Shown here one piece after another: positions 51,938 through 60,492 of a stretch of 64,000 nucleotides of DNA. The notes beneath the pieces were generated by a model. The model ran no database searches. It saw only the letters and a list, made by a program, of their open reading frames with translations, and had not been told where the DNA came from. The position numbers were made by a program, and so were the translations under genes. Origin of the DNA: Alcaligenes sp. SDU_A2 (GTDB lineage Bacteria; Pseudomonadota; Gammaproteobacteria; Burkholderiales; Burkholderiaceae_B); assembly GCF_038237375.1 (NCBI RefSeq), contig NZ_CP151273.1, forward strand, positions 1,550,001 to 1,614,000. The letters are read 5' to 3'. Within the stretch, counting starts at the first letter, position 1; the number at the start of each line of letters is the position of its first letter.

Positions 51938-54787
51938 ATGCCGTCTTTCAAAGGTACCTCTCTTCGTTCGGCCGTTTTGCTGGCCCTGCTGACTCTGACC
52001 GCTTGCGGAGGTGGAGGTGGTGGCGGCGGGAGCGGTACGCACGATACTTGGCAGCCGCCATTGGTCCGCCCGCCTGGGGGGCAGGGAGAGGGGATTCAGG
52101 GACAGCTCGACCCCGATCCACCTGCGCCGGATGTGCCCCCTGCCGAATCGGCGGGCGCCAATCGCAGCTTTGTGTCCGGATGGAGTCAGGGCCACGATGG
52201 CAGCGGTGTGCGAGTGGGCTTGGTCGATGCGGGGATCAACCCCGATCATGCTGCGCTGTCCGGGCGCATCGACAGCTATGCGGTGTTTAATAACCAGGGC
52301 CAGGTGGCGGGTGCAACGGCCCAGGCCGATACTGCCCAGCACGGCGCGCGCGTGGCCCAGGTCATTGTGGGCAATGGTTTTGCCGGCAGTCAGAGCGGGT
52401 ATGCGCCTGGCGTCAGTCTGCAAGCGCGTCAGATCGGGCAGTTGGAGAGCGTGTCGGTATCGGCCGGTTTGTTGGCCATGCGCGATCTGCAGGCTCAGGG
52501 CGTGCAGATCGTCAACAATAGCTGGAATGTGGCCCCCTTGGCGGCACCGACTCCGGAGCTGGTACGCAGCCGGCAGGCATTCAATTTAAAAACCTATCAG
52601 GATCTGGTGCAGGGCGGCATGCTGATTGTGCAGGCTGTCGGCAATAACGCCCAGAGCCAGCCTGGAGCCTTGTCTTTACTGCCGCTGGCCGATCCAGCCT
52701 TGCAAAGCGGAGTGATAGCCGTGACCGGCGTGCATGAACAGGCCGATGGTCACGTCAGCTTGCCGGCTTCGGCCAATGCTTGTGGTGCGGCCAGTGCCTG
52801 GTGCCTGGCTGCGCCGTTTGCCTTTCGGGTGGCGATTACGACAGGGGAAAACTATGCCTTGCTGAATGATCGCGGAACCTCGTTTGCTGCGCCGGCTGTA
52901 ACGGCGGTGGCGGCGGCCATCAAGCAGAAATATCCCTGGATGAGCAATGACAATTTGCGCACGACCTTGTTGACGACGGCCAGCGATATTGGCGCGCCGG
53001 GTGTGGACGAGTTGTTCGGCTGGGGGCGTCTGGATGCAGCCAAGGCGATGAACGGGCCGGCCCAGTTGGCATTTGGCGATATGCGTGCCGATGTCACGCC
53101 AGGTCACTACGTGTTCAGCAATCCCATTTCGGGTGCGGGTGGGTTGATCAAGCAGGGAGCAGGAACGCTGGAGCTGACAGGCCGGAACAGTTATAGCGGC
53201 GCAACACAGATCGAGCAGGGCGAATTGCGGGTGAGCGGTACTTTGCGCTCTGCCGTCCGGGTCGGGCCGGCAGGCATACTTGGCGGGCAAGGAAGCACGG
53301 GTTCGGTCATCAACCAGGGCACGGTGCATAGCCACGGAGCCGGCCTGACGGTGCAGGGTGATTACAGTCAGGGTGCCGCAGCCGTGCTGGATGCCCAGTG
53401 GGGCAGTGTATTGGCCGTGCGCGGCAAAGCCGAGCTGGACGGCACCTTGCGTCTTTCGGGGCAGCGGGTAGGTTTTGTCGGTCAGGCGGGACAATGGATA
53501 CCTGTATTGACGGCGGCCCAGGTGCAGGGTCGATTCAGCCAGATCCAGGATCAGGGATCGGTCTTGCTCAGTCAGGATGTGCTGTACCGACCTGGTGGCG
53601 TGGACTTGCATTATCAGGCGCGCCCGGCCAGCGGTTTGATGGCGGCGCGCGCGGATGGGCCGGCCGCCGATATCGTGCTGCGCAGCGCCCAGTCGTTTGA
53701 CGCCGTGGTGGCCGGCCTGAGTGCGCCGTCCGATGACATAGGGAGCACGGCGTCGGTGCAGCAGGCGCGTCAAGCCACCGGGCGCATTCAGCACATGACG
53801 CGTAGCGGCCAGGATCTGGCCGATGTCCTGTACTCGCTCAGCGGGGCGACCTATGCCAATGCACTGGCACTGGCGGCGCGCCAGTATCGCGCACATGGCG
53901 AGCTGTTCATGAACCAACTGGCCGTGCCGGTGGGGATGGATGCCTTGTCCTTCCGTGTCTGGGCCGCGCAGTCCCGACACGATGCGCGCTGGCGTCCCCA
54001 GGAGTTGGATGGGCGCTTGAAGGCCGATGACACGCAAATTGGTATCAGCCACCGTCTGGACAATCGCTGGACCTTGGGGGCGGCTCTAGGGCGCCAATCG
54101 ATGCGCTGGTCCGAGGCCTTGACGGCGCAATCGCAAACACAGTCCAGTACGGTGCGCAGTGAATCGCTGATCGCCGGGGCGGCTTGGCAGAACGAACAGG
54201 GTTGGCGGGTGCAGGGCGCGTTGGGTTACCAGCATCTGCGCCAGCACGCGCGCCGCTGGGTGGGGACTGGTCAGGACGGGGAGGCGGCGCGCGGCGACGG
54301 ACGGGGACGTGCCTGGTCGATCAGCGCGTCCGCGGCGCGCCGCTGGAGTCTGGGGACATCCTGGAGTGTGACCCCTTCATTGGGTTTGGGCTGGCAGCAT
54401 GTACGTCAGAACGCTCTTCAGGAAGAAGGCGGCGTGTTCAGCCTGGCTCTGGGGCCGGTGGCGCGTTCGCTGTGGACCGCCAGGGCCGGCGTAAAAACGG
54501 TCTACGATTTTCAGAGCCTGGGCCGCCCGGCGCGTCTGTCGGCCGCAGTCACCTACGAGCGCGACCTGGGCGGCAATGCGTTCGCCTATCAGGCCAGTTA
54601 TCAGGGAGTGCCCGGCCAGCGTTTCGAGCAGCAAGGCGTGGCGCTGGGCCGTGATCGGATCAATACGCAACTGCGGGTGGATTGGCAGATCGGCGCGCGC
54701 ACGGACCTGGGCCTGGGCGTGCAGACCCATCATGGTAAGGATTGGAACAGTATGGATCTGGGCGTGCAATTGGGGGTGCGCTTCTAG
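51938..54787 (+). CDS. SphB1/NalP-like subtilisin autotransporter lipoprotein
   Basis: A 949-residue type Va autotransporter. The signal ends in the lipobox LTAC (Cys23), followed by eight glycines, so the passenger should be lipid-anchored. An S8 subtilisin domain has Asp97 (GLVDAGINPDH), His135 (AQHGARVA), Asn236 (AVGNN) and Ser315 (RGTSFAAPAV), all intact. A PATR-type repeat follows (GGLIKQGAGTLELTGRNSYSG, about residues 395-450). The last about 270 residues form the beta-barrel, ending LGVRF. Bordetella SphB1, which matures filamentous haemagglutinin, and Neisseria NalP share this design. A GTG at 51926 is an alternative start. No FHA-like substrate is nearby. Confidence 0.92.
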   Translation: MPSFKGTSLRSAVLLALLTLTACGGGGGGGGSGTHDTWQPPLVRPPGGQGEGIQGQLDPDPPAPDVPPAESAGANRSFVSGWSQGHDGSGVRVGLVDAGINPDHAALSGRIDSYAVFNNQGQVAGATAQADTAQHGARVAQVIVGNGFAGSQSGYAPGVSLQARQIGQLESVSVSAGLLAMRDLQAQGVQIVNNSWNVAPLAAPTPELVRSRQAFNLKTYQDLVQGGMLIVQAVGNNAQSQPGALSLLPLADPALQSGVIAVTGVHEQADGHVSLPASANACGAASAWCLAAPFAFRVAITTGENYALLNDRGTSFAAPAVTAVAAAIKQKYPWMSNDNLRTTLLTTASDIGAPGVDELFGWGRLDAAKAMNGPAQLAFGDMRADVTPGHYVFSNPISGAGGLIKQGAGTLELTGRNSYSGATQIEQGELRVSGTLRSAVRVGPAGILGGQGSTGSVINQGTVHSHGAGLTVQGDYSQGAAAVLDAQWGSVLAVRGKAELDGTLRLSGQRVGFVGQAGQWIPVLTAAQVQGRFSQIQDQGSVLLSQDVLYRPGGVDLHYQARPASGLMAARADGPAADIVLRSAQSFDAVVAGLSAPSDDIGSTASVQQARQATGRIQHMTRSGQDLADVLYSLSGATYANALALAARQYRAHGELFMNQLAVPVGMDALSFRVWAAQSRHDARWRPQELDGRLKADDTQIGISHRLDNRWTLGAALGRQSMRWSEALTAQSQTQSSTVRSESLIAGAAWQNEQGWRVQGALGYQHLRQHARRWVGTGQDGEAARGDGRGRAWSISASAARRWSLGTSWSVTPSLGLGWQHVRQNALQEEGGVFSLALGPVARSLWTARAGVKTVYDFQSLGRPARLSAAVTYERDLGGNAFAYQASYQGVPGQRFEQQGVALGRDRINTQLRVDWQIGARTDLGLGVQTHHGKDWNSMDLGVQLGVRF

Positions 54788-54793
54788 CGGATC

Positions 54794-54819
54794 GCAGCCG
54801 CGTTGAAAATCGCGGCTGC
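54794..54819 (+). terminator. Hairpin after the autotransporter gene
   Basis: GCAGCCGCG (54794-54802) pairs perfectly with CGCGGCTGC (54811-54819) around an 8-nt loop, 7 bp after the stop codon. There is no T-run, so it may be a Rho-associated or RNA-stabilising stem. Confidence 0.45.
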
Positions 54820-54895
54820 CAGCCGGGCAGACTTGATGGATAATCGCTGTCTTGTTGCTGGCTTGCGCCAGATTGATTCAAGCAAGGACGCTGAC

Positions 54896-55621
54896 ATGGT
54901 TGAACTCAAGAATGTATCGAAGTGGTATGGCCAGTTCCAGGCGCTGGCCCAGTGCAGCGTGCAGGTGCAAAAAGGCGAGGTGGTGGTGTTTTGCGGTCCC
55001 TCGGGCTCGGGCAAGTCCACCTTGATCAAAACCATCAATGGCCTGGAAGATATCCAGGAGGGCGAGATCCTGTTCAATGGCCAGTCGATTCATGCTCCTG
55101 GGCAGGATATGTCGGCTCTGCGCACGAAGATCGGCATGGTGTTTCAGCACTTCGAGCTGTTCCCGCACTTGAGCGTGCTGGAGAATCTATGCATTGCACA
55201 GGTCAAAGTGCTGGGCAGGACACCCGCCCAGGCCGAACAAAAGGCCCTGGCTCTGCTGGAGCGGGTAGGTCTGCGTGATCATGCCGATAAGCATCCGGCG
55301 CAGTTGTCGGGCGGTCAGCAGCAACGCGTGGCGATTGCGCGCGCTTTGTCGATGGACCCGCAGATCATGTTGTTTGACGAACCGACCTCGGCGCTGGACC
55401 CGGAGATGGTCAACGAGGTGCTGGCCGTGATGATCGAGCTGGCCCAAGAGGGTATGACCATGCTGGTGGTGACCCACGAGATGGGCTTTGCCCGAAAGGT
55501 CGCTGACAGGGTGGTGTTCATGGATCAGGGCCGTATCGTGGAAGTATCTGACAAAGACAGTTTTTTTAGTCAGCCGACATCAGAGCGCGCCCGGGATTTT
55601 CTGAGAAAAATCATTCACTGA
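54896..55621 (+). CDS. Polar amino acid-type ABC transporter ATP-binding protein (orphan)
   Basis: A 241-residue ABC ATPase of the GlnQ/GltL group. Walker [11 protein letters not shown]-loop [12 protein letters not shown], signature [15 protein letters not shown], Walker [14 protein letters not shown] and the H-loop VVTHEMGFA are intact. It would power import of glutamate/aspartate, glutamine or another polar amino acid. No permease or binding protein gene is next to it, which is unusual. The start at 54896 ([17 protein letters not shown]) is chosen from family alignment; the frame runs 31 codons further up. Confidence 0.92.
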   Translation: MVELKNVSKWYGQFQALAQCSVQVQKGEVVVFCGPSGSGKSTLIKTINGLEDIQEGEILFNGQSIHAPGQDMSALRTKIGMVFQHFELFPHLSVLENLCIAQVKVLGRTPAQAEQKALALLERVGLRDHADKHPAQLSGGQQQRVAIARALSMDPQIMLFDEPTSALDPEMVNEVLAVMIELAQEGMTMLVVTHEMGFARKVADRVVFMDQGRIVEVSDKDSFFSQPTSERARDFLRKIIH

Positions 55622-55636
55622 CATTTCTGTATTCGT

Positions 55637-55668
55637 CGTCTCGCCTGCCGGCGCGGGCGGGCGAGACG
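55637..55668. terminator. Hairpin between convergent genes
   Basis: CGTCTCGCC (55637-55645) pairs with GGCGAGACG (55660-55668). It lies between the ABC ATPase and the dienelactone hydrolase, both transcribed toward it. There is no clear T-run on either side. Confidence 0.45.
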
Positions 55669-55678
55669 AACACCGCGA

Positions 55679-56338
55679 TCAGCGCAGGTGCCGGTCAAAA
55701 AACGCCAACGTGCGCTGTTGTGCCAGTTCGTAGGACGGCGCGTGGAAATCGGCGCGTTGCTGGCAGCCGAAACCGTGACCGGCTTCTGGGTATTCGTAGA
55801 TTTCGGCCTGCGGCTGGGCGCTGCGTATGGTTTGCACGGCGCTGGCGGGGATAGAGTGGTCCTGCTGGCCGAAGTGCATTTGCACAGGGATGCGTGGCGT
55901 CAGGTGCGCCGCCTGGGCGATCTGGCTGCCATACCAGCAACTGGCGGCCTGCAGGCCGTCCAGCTTGCAGGCCGCCTGCCAGCTCAAGGAGCCGCCCCAG
56001 CAGTAGCCCACAATGCCGATGTGTTCCAGATCCAGTGTCTGGATGCAGCTTTGCAGATCCAGCAGGGTCTGCTCCACAGGAATGGCATTGCGCAGTTCCA
56101 GCCCGCGCTGGACACCCTGGGCGGTGTAGTCCAATTCCACCCCTCGTTCGCGACGGTCAAACAGGGCGGGCGCGATGACTCGGTAGCCTTGCTGCGCAAA
56201 GCGATCGCAGGTGTCACGTATCTGCGCATTGACGCCGAAAATCTCTTGCAGAACGATCAGGCCGCGCCTGGCCTGATCGTCGCCGGTGACATAGGTCTGG
56301 AAGGCGTGTCCGTCTGCGCTGTTCAGCGATGCATTCAT
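55679..56338 (-). CDS. Dienelactone hydrolase family protein
   Basis: A 219-residue alpha/beta hydrolase. The nucleophile elbow is IVGYCWGGSLS with Cys113, typical of the dienelactone hydrolase family, and QEIFGVNAQIRDTCDRFA near the N-terminus matches it. The acid is probably the Asp in FGQQDHSIP and the base His in EYPEAGHGFGC. No other aromatic-degradation genes are adjacent, so a general carboxyl-ester or lactone hydrolase is safest. The start overlaps the DUF3060 stop by 4 bp. Confidence 0.9.
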   Translation of the reverse strand: MNASLNSADGHAFQTYVTGDDQARRGLIVLQEIFGVNAQIRDTCDRFAQQGYRVIAPALFDRRERGVELDYTAQGVQRGLELRNAIPVEQTLLDLQSCIQTLDLEHIGIVGYCWGGSLSWQAACKLDGLQAASCWYGSQIAQAAHLTPRIPVQMHFGQQDHSIPASAVQTIRSAQPQAEIYEYPEAGHGFGCQQRADFHAPSYELAQQRTLAFFDRHLR

Positions 56339-56844
56339 GGTTTGTTTTTTCCTGTGTGCTGCTCGATCCGGTGATCGGCACCGCTCGTGGATATCGTCGG
56401 CTCCGTGCCGCTCCAGTCGACCCGCTGGCCTATGCCGGCGATGGTCAAGGTGCTGGGGCCGCGCAGATCGAGCTCAAGGGCATGACCTTCGCCGTCAATC
56501 TCGATGGCCGCCAGCGGCGCGCCTTGCACAGCGCTTTGTATGCGGTGCCCGCTACCGCTGACGATCAGCCCGCCGACCGAGGCGGCGCTGATCTTTTGCT
56601 CGATCCCGCCTATATCCAGCGCGTTTGCCCGTTCCAGCGTGATGACATGCTCTGAACCAGCCACATCCACGCGGCCGCATGGGCCGGTCAGCTGTAGCTT
56701 GTTGGCATTGCCGCTGATGTTGATGTCCCGGCCCTGACAGGGAATGGTGCGCTGGACGTTAATGCCGTCCAGTTCCAAGGCGTTTGCCTGGGCGGTGCCG
56801 ACCGCCATGCCCGAGAGCAGGGCGCACAGTAAAACAGTTCGCAT
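56335..56844 (-). CDS. Secreted DUF3060 domain protein
   Basis: A 169-residue exported protein. MRTVLLCALLSGMAVGTAQA is a Sec signal peptide with an AxA-type cleavage site. The mature part is a run of short beta-strand repeats (INISGNANKLQLTGPCGRVDVAGSEHVITLERAN), the DUF3060 pattern, with two cysteines (in TIPCQGR and TGPCGRV) that could pair. The ATG at the complement of 56844 is chosen because the signal begins there; the frame extends 42 codons upstream. It is coupled to the dienelactone hydrolase. Function unknown. Confidence 0.8.
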   Translation of the reverse strand: MRTVLLCALLSGMAVGTAQANALELDGINVQRTIPCQGRDINISGNANKLQLTGPCGRVDVAGSEHVITLERANALDIGGIEQKISAASVGGLIVSGSGHRIQSAVQGAPLAAIEIDGEGHALELDLRGPSTLTIAGIGQRVDWSGTEPTISTSGADHRIEQHTGKNKP

Positions 56845-57070
56845 AATGATCGCTATTCCTTTGGGTGGTTGAATGCGGGATGCACTGATTGTGAGGCTAC
56901 GGGATTGTCGCATAGCCGCTGGCAGGCTTTGTATCGATCGGTGTCTTTTCCGTCGGCGGGCGTTGTACACTTTGCAGCGGCCGCTTGCGCACCCGGGGTA
57001 GTAGCCGGTTCACACACGTCAGGCCGGCTTGGTTTTCCGATGGTGGGTGGCGTACGTTGACGGAGCTGTA

Positions 57071-57313
57071 ATGCGTGAAGTCTTGATGGATGGTCTGTTC
57101 TGGACCATGGTGATGCCCTGGACCTTGTTCATCGGGCTTTTTCTGGTGCCCAGGCGTCCGGTCTGGTTGCGGCGTTATGCCTTTCCGGGGTTTTTCTTTG
57201 CTCTGGGCCTGGCGCTGATTGCGCTGGTGGCGGTGGGGGTGGGCATATTCAGCCTGGTGCTGGGGCTGATCGCCTTGTGGGTCGTCTACGAGCGGCCACG
57301 TGTGGCGACTTAA
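57071..57313 (+). CDS. Small two-helix membrane protein of unknown function
   Basis: An 80-residue protein with hydrophobic stretches at about 10-26 (FWTMVMPWTLFIGLFLV) and 40-70 (PGFFFALGLALIALVAVGVG and on), separated by the basic loop PRRPVWLRRY. It has an SD, GGAG, 5 bp before the ATG, which favours this start over the frame opening at 57029. I do not recognise the family. It stands alone between divergent DUF3060 and the end of the phosphonate operon. Confidence 0.6.
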   Translation: MREVLMDGLFWTMVMPWTLFIGLFLVPRRPVWLRRYAFPGFFFALGLALIALVAVGVGIFSLVLGLIALWVVYERPRVAT

Positions 57314-57315
57314 AA

Positions 57316-57395
57316 AAAACCGCAGTCAGTTCTGCCTGAACGCTTATGCCGGATGCGTATCGCGGCCTAAGAGGGGCATGCCTGTCTGCGGTTTT
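57316..57395. terminator. Long-range inverted repeat between the small membrane gene and the phosphonate operon
   Basis: AAAACCGCAG (57316-57325) and CTGCGGTTTT (57386-57395) pair perfectly around about 60 nt. A U-tract follows the stem on the plus strand (TTTTATCC) and an A-tract precedes it (usable by the minus strand), so it may terminate both convergent transcripts. Confidence 0.5.
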
Positions 57396-57415
57396 ATCCG
57401 ACTCAAGTATGGCGC

Positions 57416-58555
57416 TTATTGCACCGCGTCTCCATAGCGGGCCGCCACATTGCGTTCACCGATGGCCAGGCCCGTGGTCATGCCCAGACCTGTGTGCATG
57501 ACCGTCACTTGTGTGGTGGGGTCTGCCTGCAGCACCGAGAACGGTGCCGGTCCTTTGGCACCGTACACGCCTTGCCAGCGCTGCAGAACCTGGACGCGGC
57601 AGCCCAGCACGGTCTGGGCCAGATCCAGCATCAACTGGTCGGTTTCTTCCTGATTGAACGGGCTGGCTTGCTGACCGTAGTCGTGCGAGTCGCCGATGAT
57701 CAGGTCGCCCTCCGGGGTTGGGCTGATCAGCAGGTGTATGCCTTGGTCCAGTAATGTGCCGTGGCGCTGCTGCACCTGTTCGCGCAAGGTCTGGGCCAGC
57801 GGCAGATCGCTGAAGGCACCGTAGTGCAGGCAGGACAGCCCGGTCAGCAAAGGACGATCCAGTTGCCAGCCGGCATCGACGGCGCGCACCTTGAGCATTT
57901 GCAGGCGGGTGACTGAAGGCTTGACGGTTGCCAGCAGTTCGCGGTGCAGGCTGACGTAGTCGTGGCCGGGGCAGACATAGATGCTGTCTGCGCTGAAATT
58001 GCCCAGATTGCTCTGGACCCGACCTTCCTGCGCGATGTGGACATGGGCGTTGGTGTAGACCGTGACACCCATAGCCTGCAGGCTGGCGGTGATGGCCGGC
58101 AAGGCATCGCGCGAATAGATCTGCAGATCGTCCATGCCTTGCAGCGCGCCGTGGTGGTGCGCCAGCCTACCTTCAAACAGTCCGGCCAGTTCACGGCCAT
58201 TCAGCAGGCGACAGGCGACCCCCAGCTTCTGGGCGCGGTCCTGGGCGAAGTCGGCCAGCACGTCCATTTCCAGCTGATTGCGCGCCAGCACCAGCGAACC
58301 ATTGCTGCGCACATGAAAGCCGGCCTGGGCGGCCAGAGCCAGCCATAGCGGGTGGCTTTCGCGTGCCAGCTCCATCATGATGCCCGGTGCCTGGCCGGTA
58401 ACCAGCACCTGGCCGAAGTTGCGTATGGTGGCACCCTGGGCCTGGTGGCTGCGTTCAAATACAGCCACATTCAGTTTGCGGCGGGCAGCCGCCCAGGCAT
58501 GAGCCATGCCCAGGATGCCGCCCCCCACGATGATGACATCGTAGTGTTGAGTCAT
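57416..58555 (-). CDS. FAD-dependent oxidoreductase of phosphonate clusters (TIGR03364 type)
   Basis: A 379-residue DAO-like flavoprotein. The FAD-binding motif is YDVIIVGGGILGMAHAWAAARR at the start; VFERSHQAQGATIRNFGQV and the late GLGMTTGLAIGERNVA complete it. This branch recurs in aminoethylphosphonate operons, where FAD enzymes can oxidise AEP or N-alkyl AEP to phosphonoacetaldehyde, the PhnX substrate. It is the last gene, 2 bp after the binding-protein gene. The start at MTQHYDV is preferred over an upstream Met. Substrate specificity is inferred from context. Confidence 0.85.
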   Translation of the reverse strand: MTQHYDVIIVGGGILGMAHAWAAARRKLNVAVFERSHQAQGATIRNFGQVLVTGQAPGIMMELARESHPLWLALAAQAGFHVRSNGSLVLARNQLEMDVLADFAQDRAQKLGVACRLLNGRELAGLFEGRLAHHHGALQGMDDLQIYSRDALPAITASLQAMGVTVYTNAHVHIAQEGRVQSNLGNFSADSIYVCPGHDYVSLHRELLATVKPSVTRLQMLKVRAVDAGWQLDRPLLTGLSCLHYGAFSDLPLAQTLREQVQQRHGTLLDQGIHLLISPTPEGDLIIGDSHDYGQQASPFNQEETDQLMLDLAQTVLGCRVQVLQRWQGVYGAKGPAPFSVLQADPTTQVTVMHTGLGMTTGLAIGERNVAARYGDAVQ

Positions 58556-58557
58556 GA

Positions 58558-59580
58558 TTACTTCTTCTTGGCTTCCGATTTGCCGTCGTAACGCTTGGTC
58601 CATTCCTGGATGATGCGTTCACGGTTTTCGGCGGCCCACACGAAGTTATTGTCGATCAGGCGCTTGTTCAGATCGGCAGGCAGGTGCGGGTTGGCCGTGG
58701 CGATGGCCGGAATGGCCAGCACGGCGAAGTTGCTCTTGTACAGGTGGTTGGCTTCTTCGCTGGCGGAGAAGTCAGCCAGTTTCTGTGCGGCTTCCAGGTT
58801 CTTGGTGCCTTTCATGATGCCGGTGGCTTCGATTTCCCAGCCCAGACCTTCTTTGGGGAACACCAGTTCCAGAGGGGCACCTTCTTCTTTCAGGCGGGCA
58901 CCGCGGTAGTCAAAGGATACGCCGATGGCGTATTCACCGGCGGCGGCCATATTGCAAGGCTTGGAACCCGAGTGGGTGTAAGCACCGATGTTTTTGTGCA
59001 GACCGTCCATGAAGGCCCAGCCTTTTTCTTCGCCAAACAGTTGCAGCCAGGCGCTGACGTCCAGAAAGCCGGTGCCCGAGGAAGCGGGGTTAGGCATGAC
59101 GATCTTGCCGGCGTAGACAGGTTTGGTCAGGTCTTCCCAGGAGGTAGGCATGGGCAGCTTTTGCTTTTCCATTTCCACCGTGTTCACGCACAGGGCGGCG
59201 GCAAAGCCGTTCATGCCGACCCAACTGGGCGGATTGTTGCCATCGCGCATTTTGGCGTCGATTTTTTCCAGCCCTTTGGGGGCGTAGGGCTGCAGCATGC
59301 CCTGGCTGGCCATCAGGCCCAGCGAGGAACCGGCCAGACCCCAGATGGCGTCAGCCTTGGGGTTGTTCTTTTCGGCCAGCAGCTTGGCGGTGATGATGCC
59401 GGTGGAATCGCGCACCCACTGGATCTTGATGTCGGGATTGGCTTTCTCGAAGGCGGCCTGGTAGGCCTTCAACTGGTCGGCTTCCAGAGCGGTGTAGACC
59501 GTCAGCGTTGTGGCGGCCTGGGCCAGGGAGGCAGCGCCCATCAGAGCGGCGGTCAGGGAAGTCAAAACAATGGTTTTCAT
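58558..59580 (-). CDS. Putative 2-aminoethylphosphonate ABC transporter, periplasmic binding protein (PhnS2-like)
   Basis: A 340-residue binding protein. The signal peptide ends AASLAQA before ATTLTVYTALEADQ. The body has the ferric-transporter/AEP-binding fold, with TGIITAKLLAEKNNPKADAIWGLAGSS and PNPASSGTGFLDVSAWLQ, wording typical of the AEP-binding proteins. The start is the ATG at the complement of 59580, 11 codons after the frame opens. It lies between phnX and the FAD oxidoreductase genes of the operon. Confidence 0.9.
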   Translation of the reverse strand: MKTIVLTSLTAALMGAASLAQAATTLTVYTALEADQLKAYQAAFEKANPDIKIQWVRDSTGIITAKLLAEKNNPKADAIWGLAGSSLGLMASQGMLQPYAPKGLEKIDAKMRDGNNPPSWVGMNGFAAALCVNTVEMEKQKLPMPTSWEDLTKPVYAGKIVMPNPASSGTGFLDVSAWLQLFGEEKGWAFMDGLHKNIGAYTHSGSKPCNMAAAGEYAIGVSFDYRGARLKEEGAPLELVFPKEGLGWEIEATGIMKGTKNLEAAQKLADFSASEEANHLYKSNFAVLAIPAIATANPHLPADLNKRLIDNNFVWAAENRERIIQEWTKRYDGKSEAKKK

Positions 59581-59612
59581 GCGGATAGCTCCGTTGTGTC
59601 GGAAAAGGGTCA

Positions 59613-60485
59613 TCAGGATTGGATAGGGTCAGTCGGTAGTTGGCCGGCGGCCAGGCGCTGCTGGATGTCCTCCAGAACGGCCGGCAGATCGGCGACGGTA
59701 TCGATCAGGTAGTGGGGGCGCACAGGCGCAAAAGTGGCGGCCGAACGCTGGCGGGCGGCTTCTTTGTCGGTTTCGCCCAGGGCCAGAAACTCGGCTTCGG
59801 TCAGGCCGGCCGCGTTGCCCGAGAGCAGCAGGCCGACCGTCCACATGCCGGCACCGTGGCCTTCTTCGATCCCGACAGGGGTGTCGTCGATCTTCACGCA
59901 GCCGGCGACCTGGCTGATCTCCAGGCGGATCACGTTTTCCAGGGCCATGGCGGGCCAGGGGCGGGCCATCGGCACTTCGTCAAATGCGACGTGGTAATCC
60001 ACAAAGACTTGTTGCTGATTGGCGTGTTGCAGCAGATTGTCCAGAACGATGCGCGGGTAGCCCGAGCAGGAACCGATCTTCAAGCCTTGGCGGCGCGCCC
60101 ACGACAGGGTTTCGCGCACGCCGGGAATGGGGGCGGAAAATTCGCCCACGCGCTCGGTCTGCAAGGGCAAAAACGTGTTGTAGATCTGGTCTACATCGCT
60201 GTCGTCGGATTCGCGTTGGTGCAGGGCCTGGAATTGGGCCTGGACTTCGGGCAGGGCCAGCATGGCCTTGATGTGGTCCCATTTGCCTATGCCCATGGCG
60301 CTGCGGGCCTGCTCCAGGTTCAGCGTCAGGTCGTAGCGACCAAAGGCCTCGACCAGGATCTGCGTGGGGGCGAAGGAGCCAAAATCGACCAGCGTGCCGG
60401 CCCAGTCAAAGATCAGGGCTTCCAGGCGTGGAGCTGGGTCTGGGCGTCCGTCCAGGCGGGTGATGGAGGGGGTCTGGGATTGCAT
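59613..60485 (-). CDS. phnX: Phosphonoacetaldehyde hydrolase (phosphonatase)
   Basis: A HAD-superfamily enzyme that cleaves the C-P bond of phosphonoacetaldehyde to give acetaldehyde and phosphate. The 290 residues have the nucleophile motif LIFDWAGTLVDFGSF (Asp27) and the Schiff-base lysine in MGIGKWDHIKAML (Lys68), the diagnostic features of phosphonatase. SCSGYPR and VKIDDTPVGIEEG are later HAD motifs. An additional 20-residue N-terminal extension is present. It lies between the permease and the binding-protein gene. Confidence 0.95.
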   Translation of the reverse strand: MQSQTPSITRLDGRPDPAPRLEALIFDWAGTLVDFGSFAPTQILVEAFGRYDLTLNLEQARSAMGIGKWDHIKAMLALPEVQAQFQALHQRESDDSDVDQIYNTFLPLQTERVGEFSAPIPGVRETLSWARRQGLKIGSCSGYPRIVLDNLLQHANQQQVFVDYHVAFDEVPMARPWPAMALENVIRLEISQVAGCVKIDDTPVGIEEGHGAGMWTVGLLLSGNAAGLTEAEFLALGETDKEAARQRSAATFAPVRPHYLIDTVADLPAVLEDIQQRLAAGQLPTDPIQS

Positions 60486-60492
60486 GGCTATC

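Noticed and set aside
57029-57070. Longer N-terminus (14 extra residues) for the small membrane protein
   Set aside because: The ATG at 57071 has a well-placed GGAG and begins just before the first membrane helix; the upstream start has no SD.
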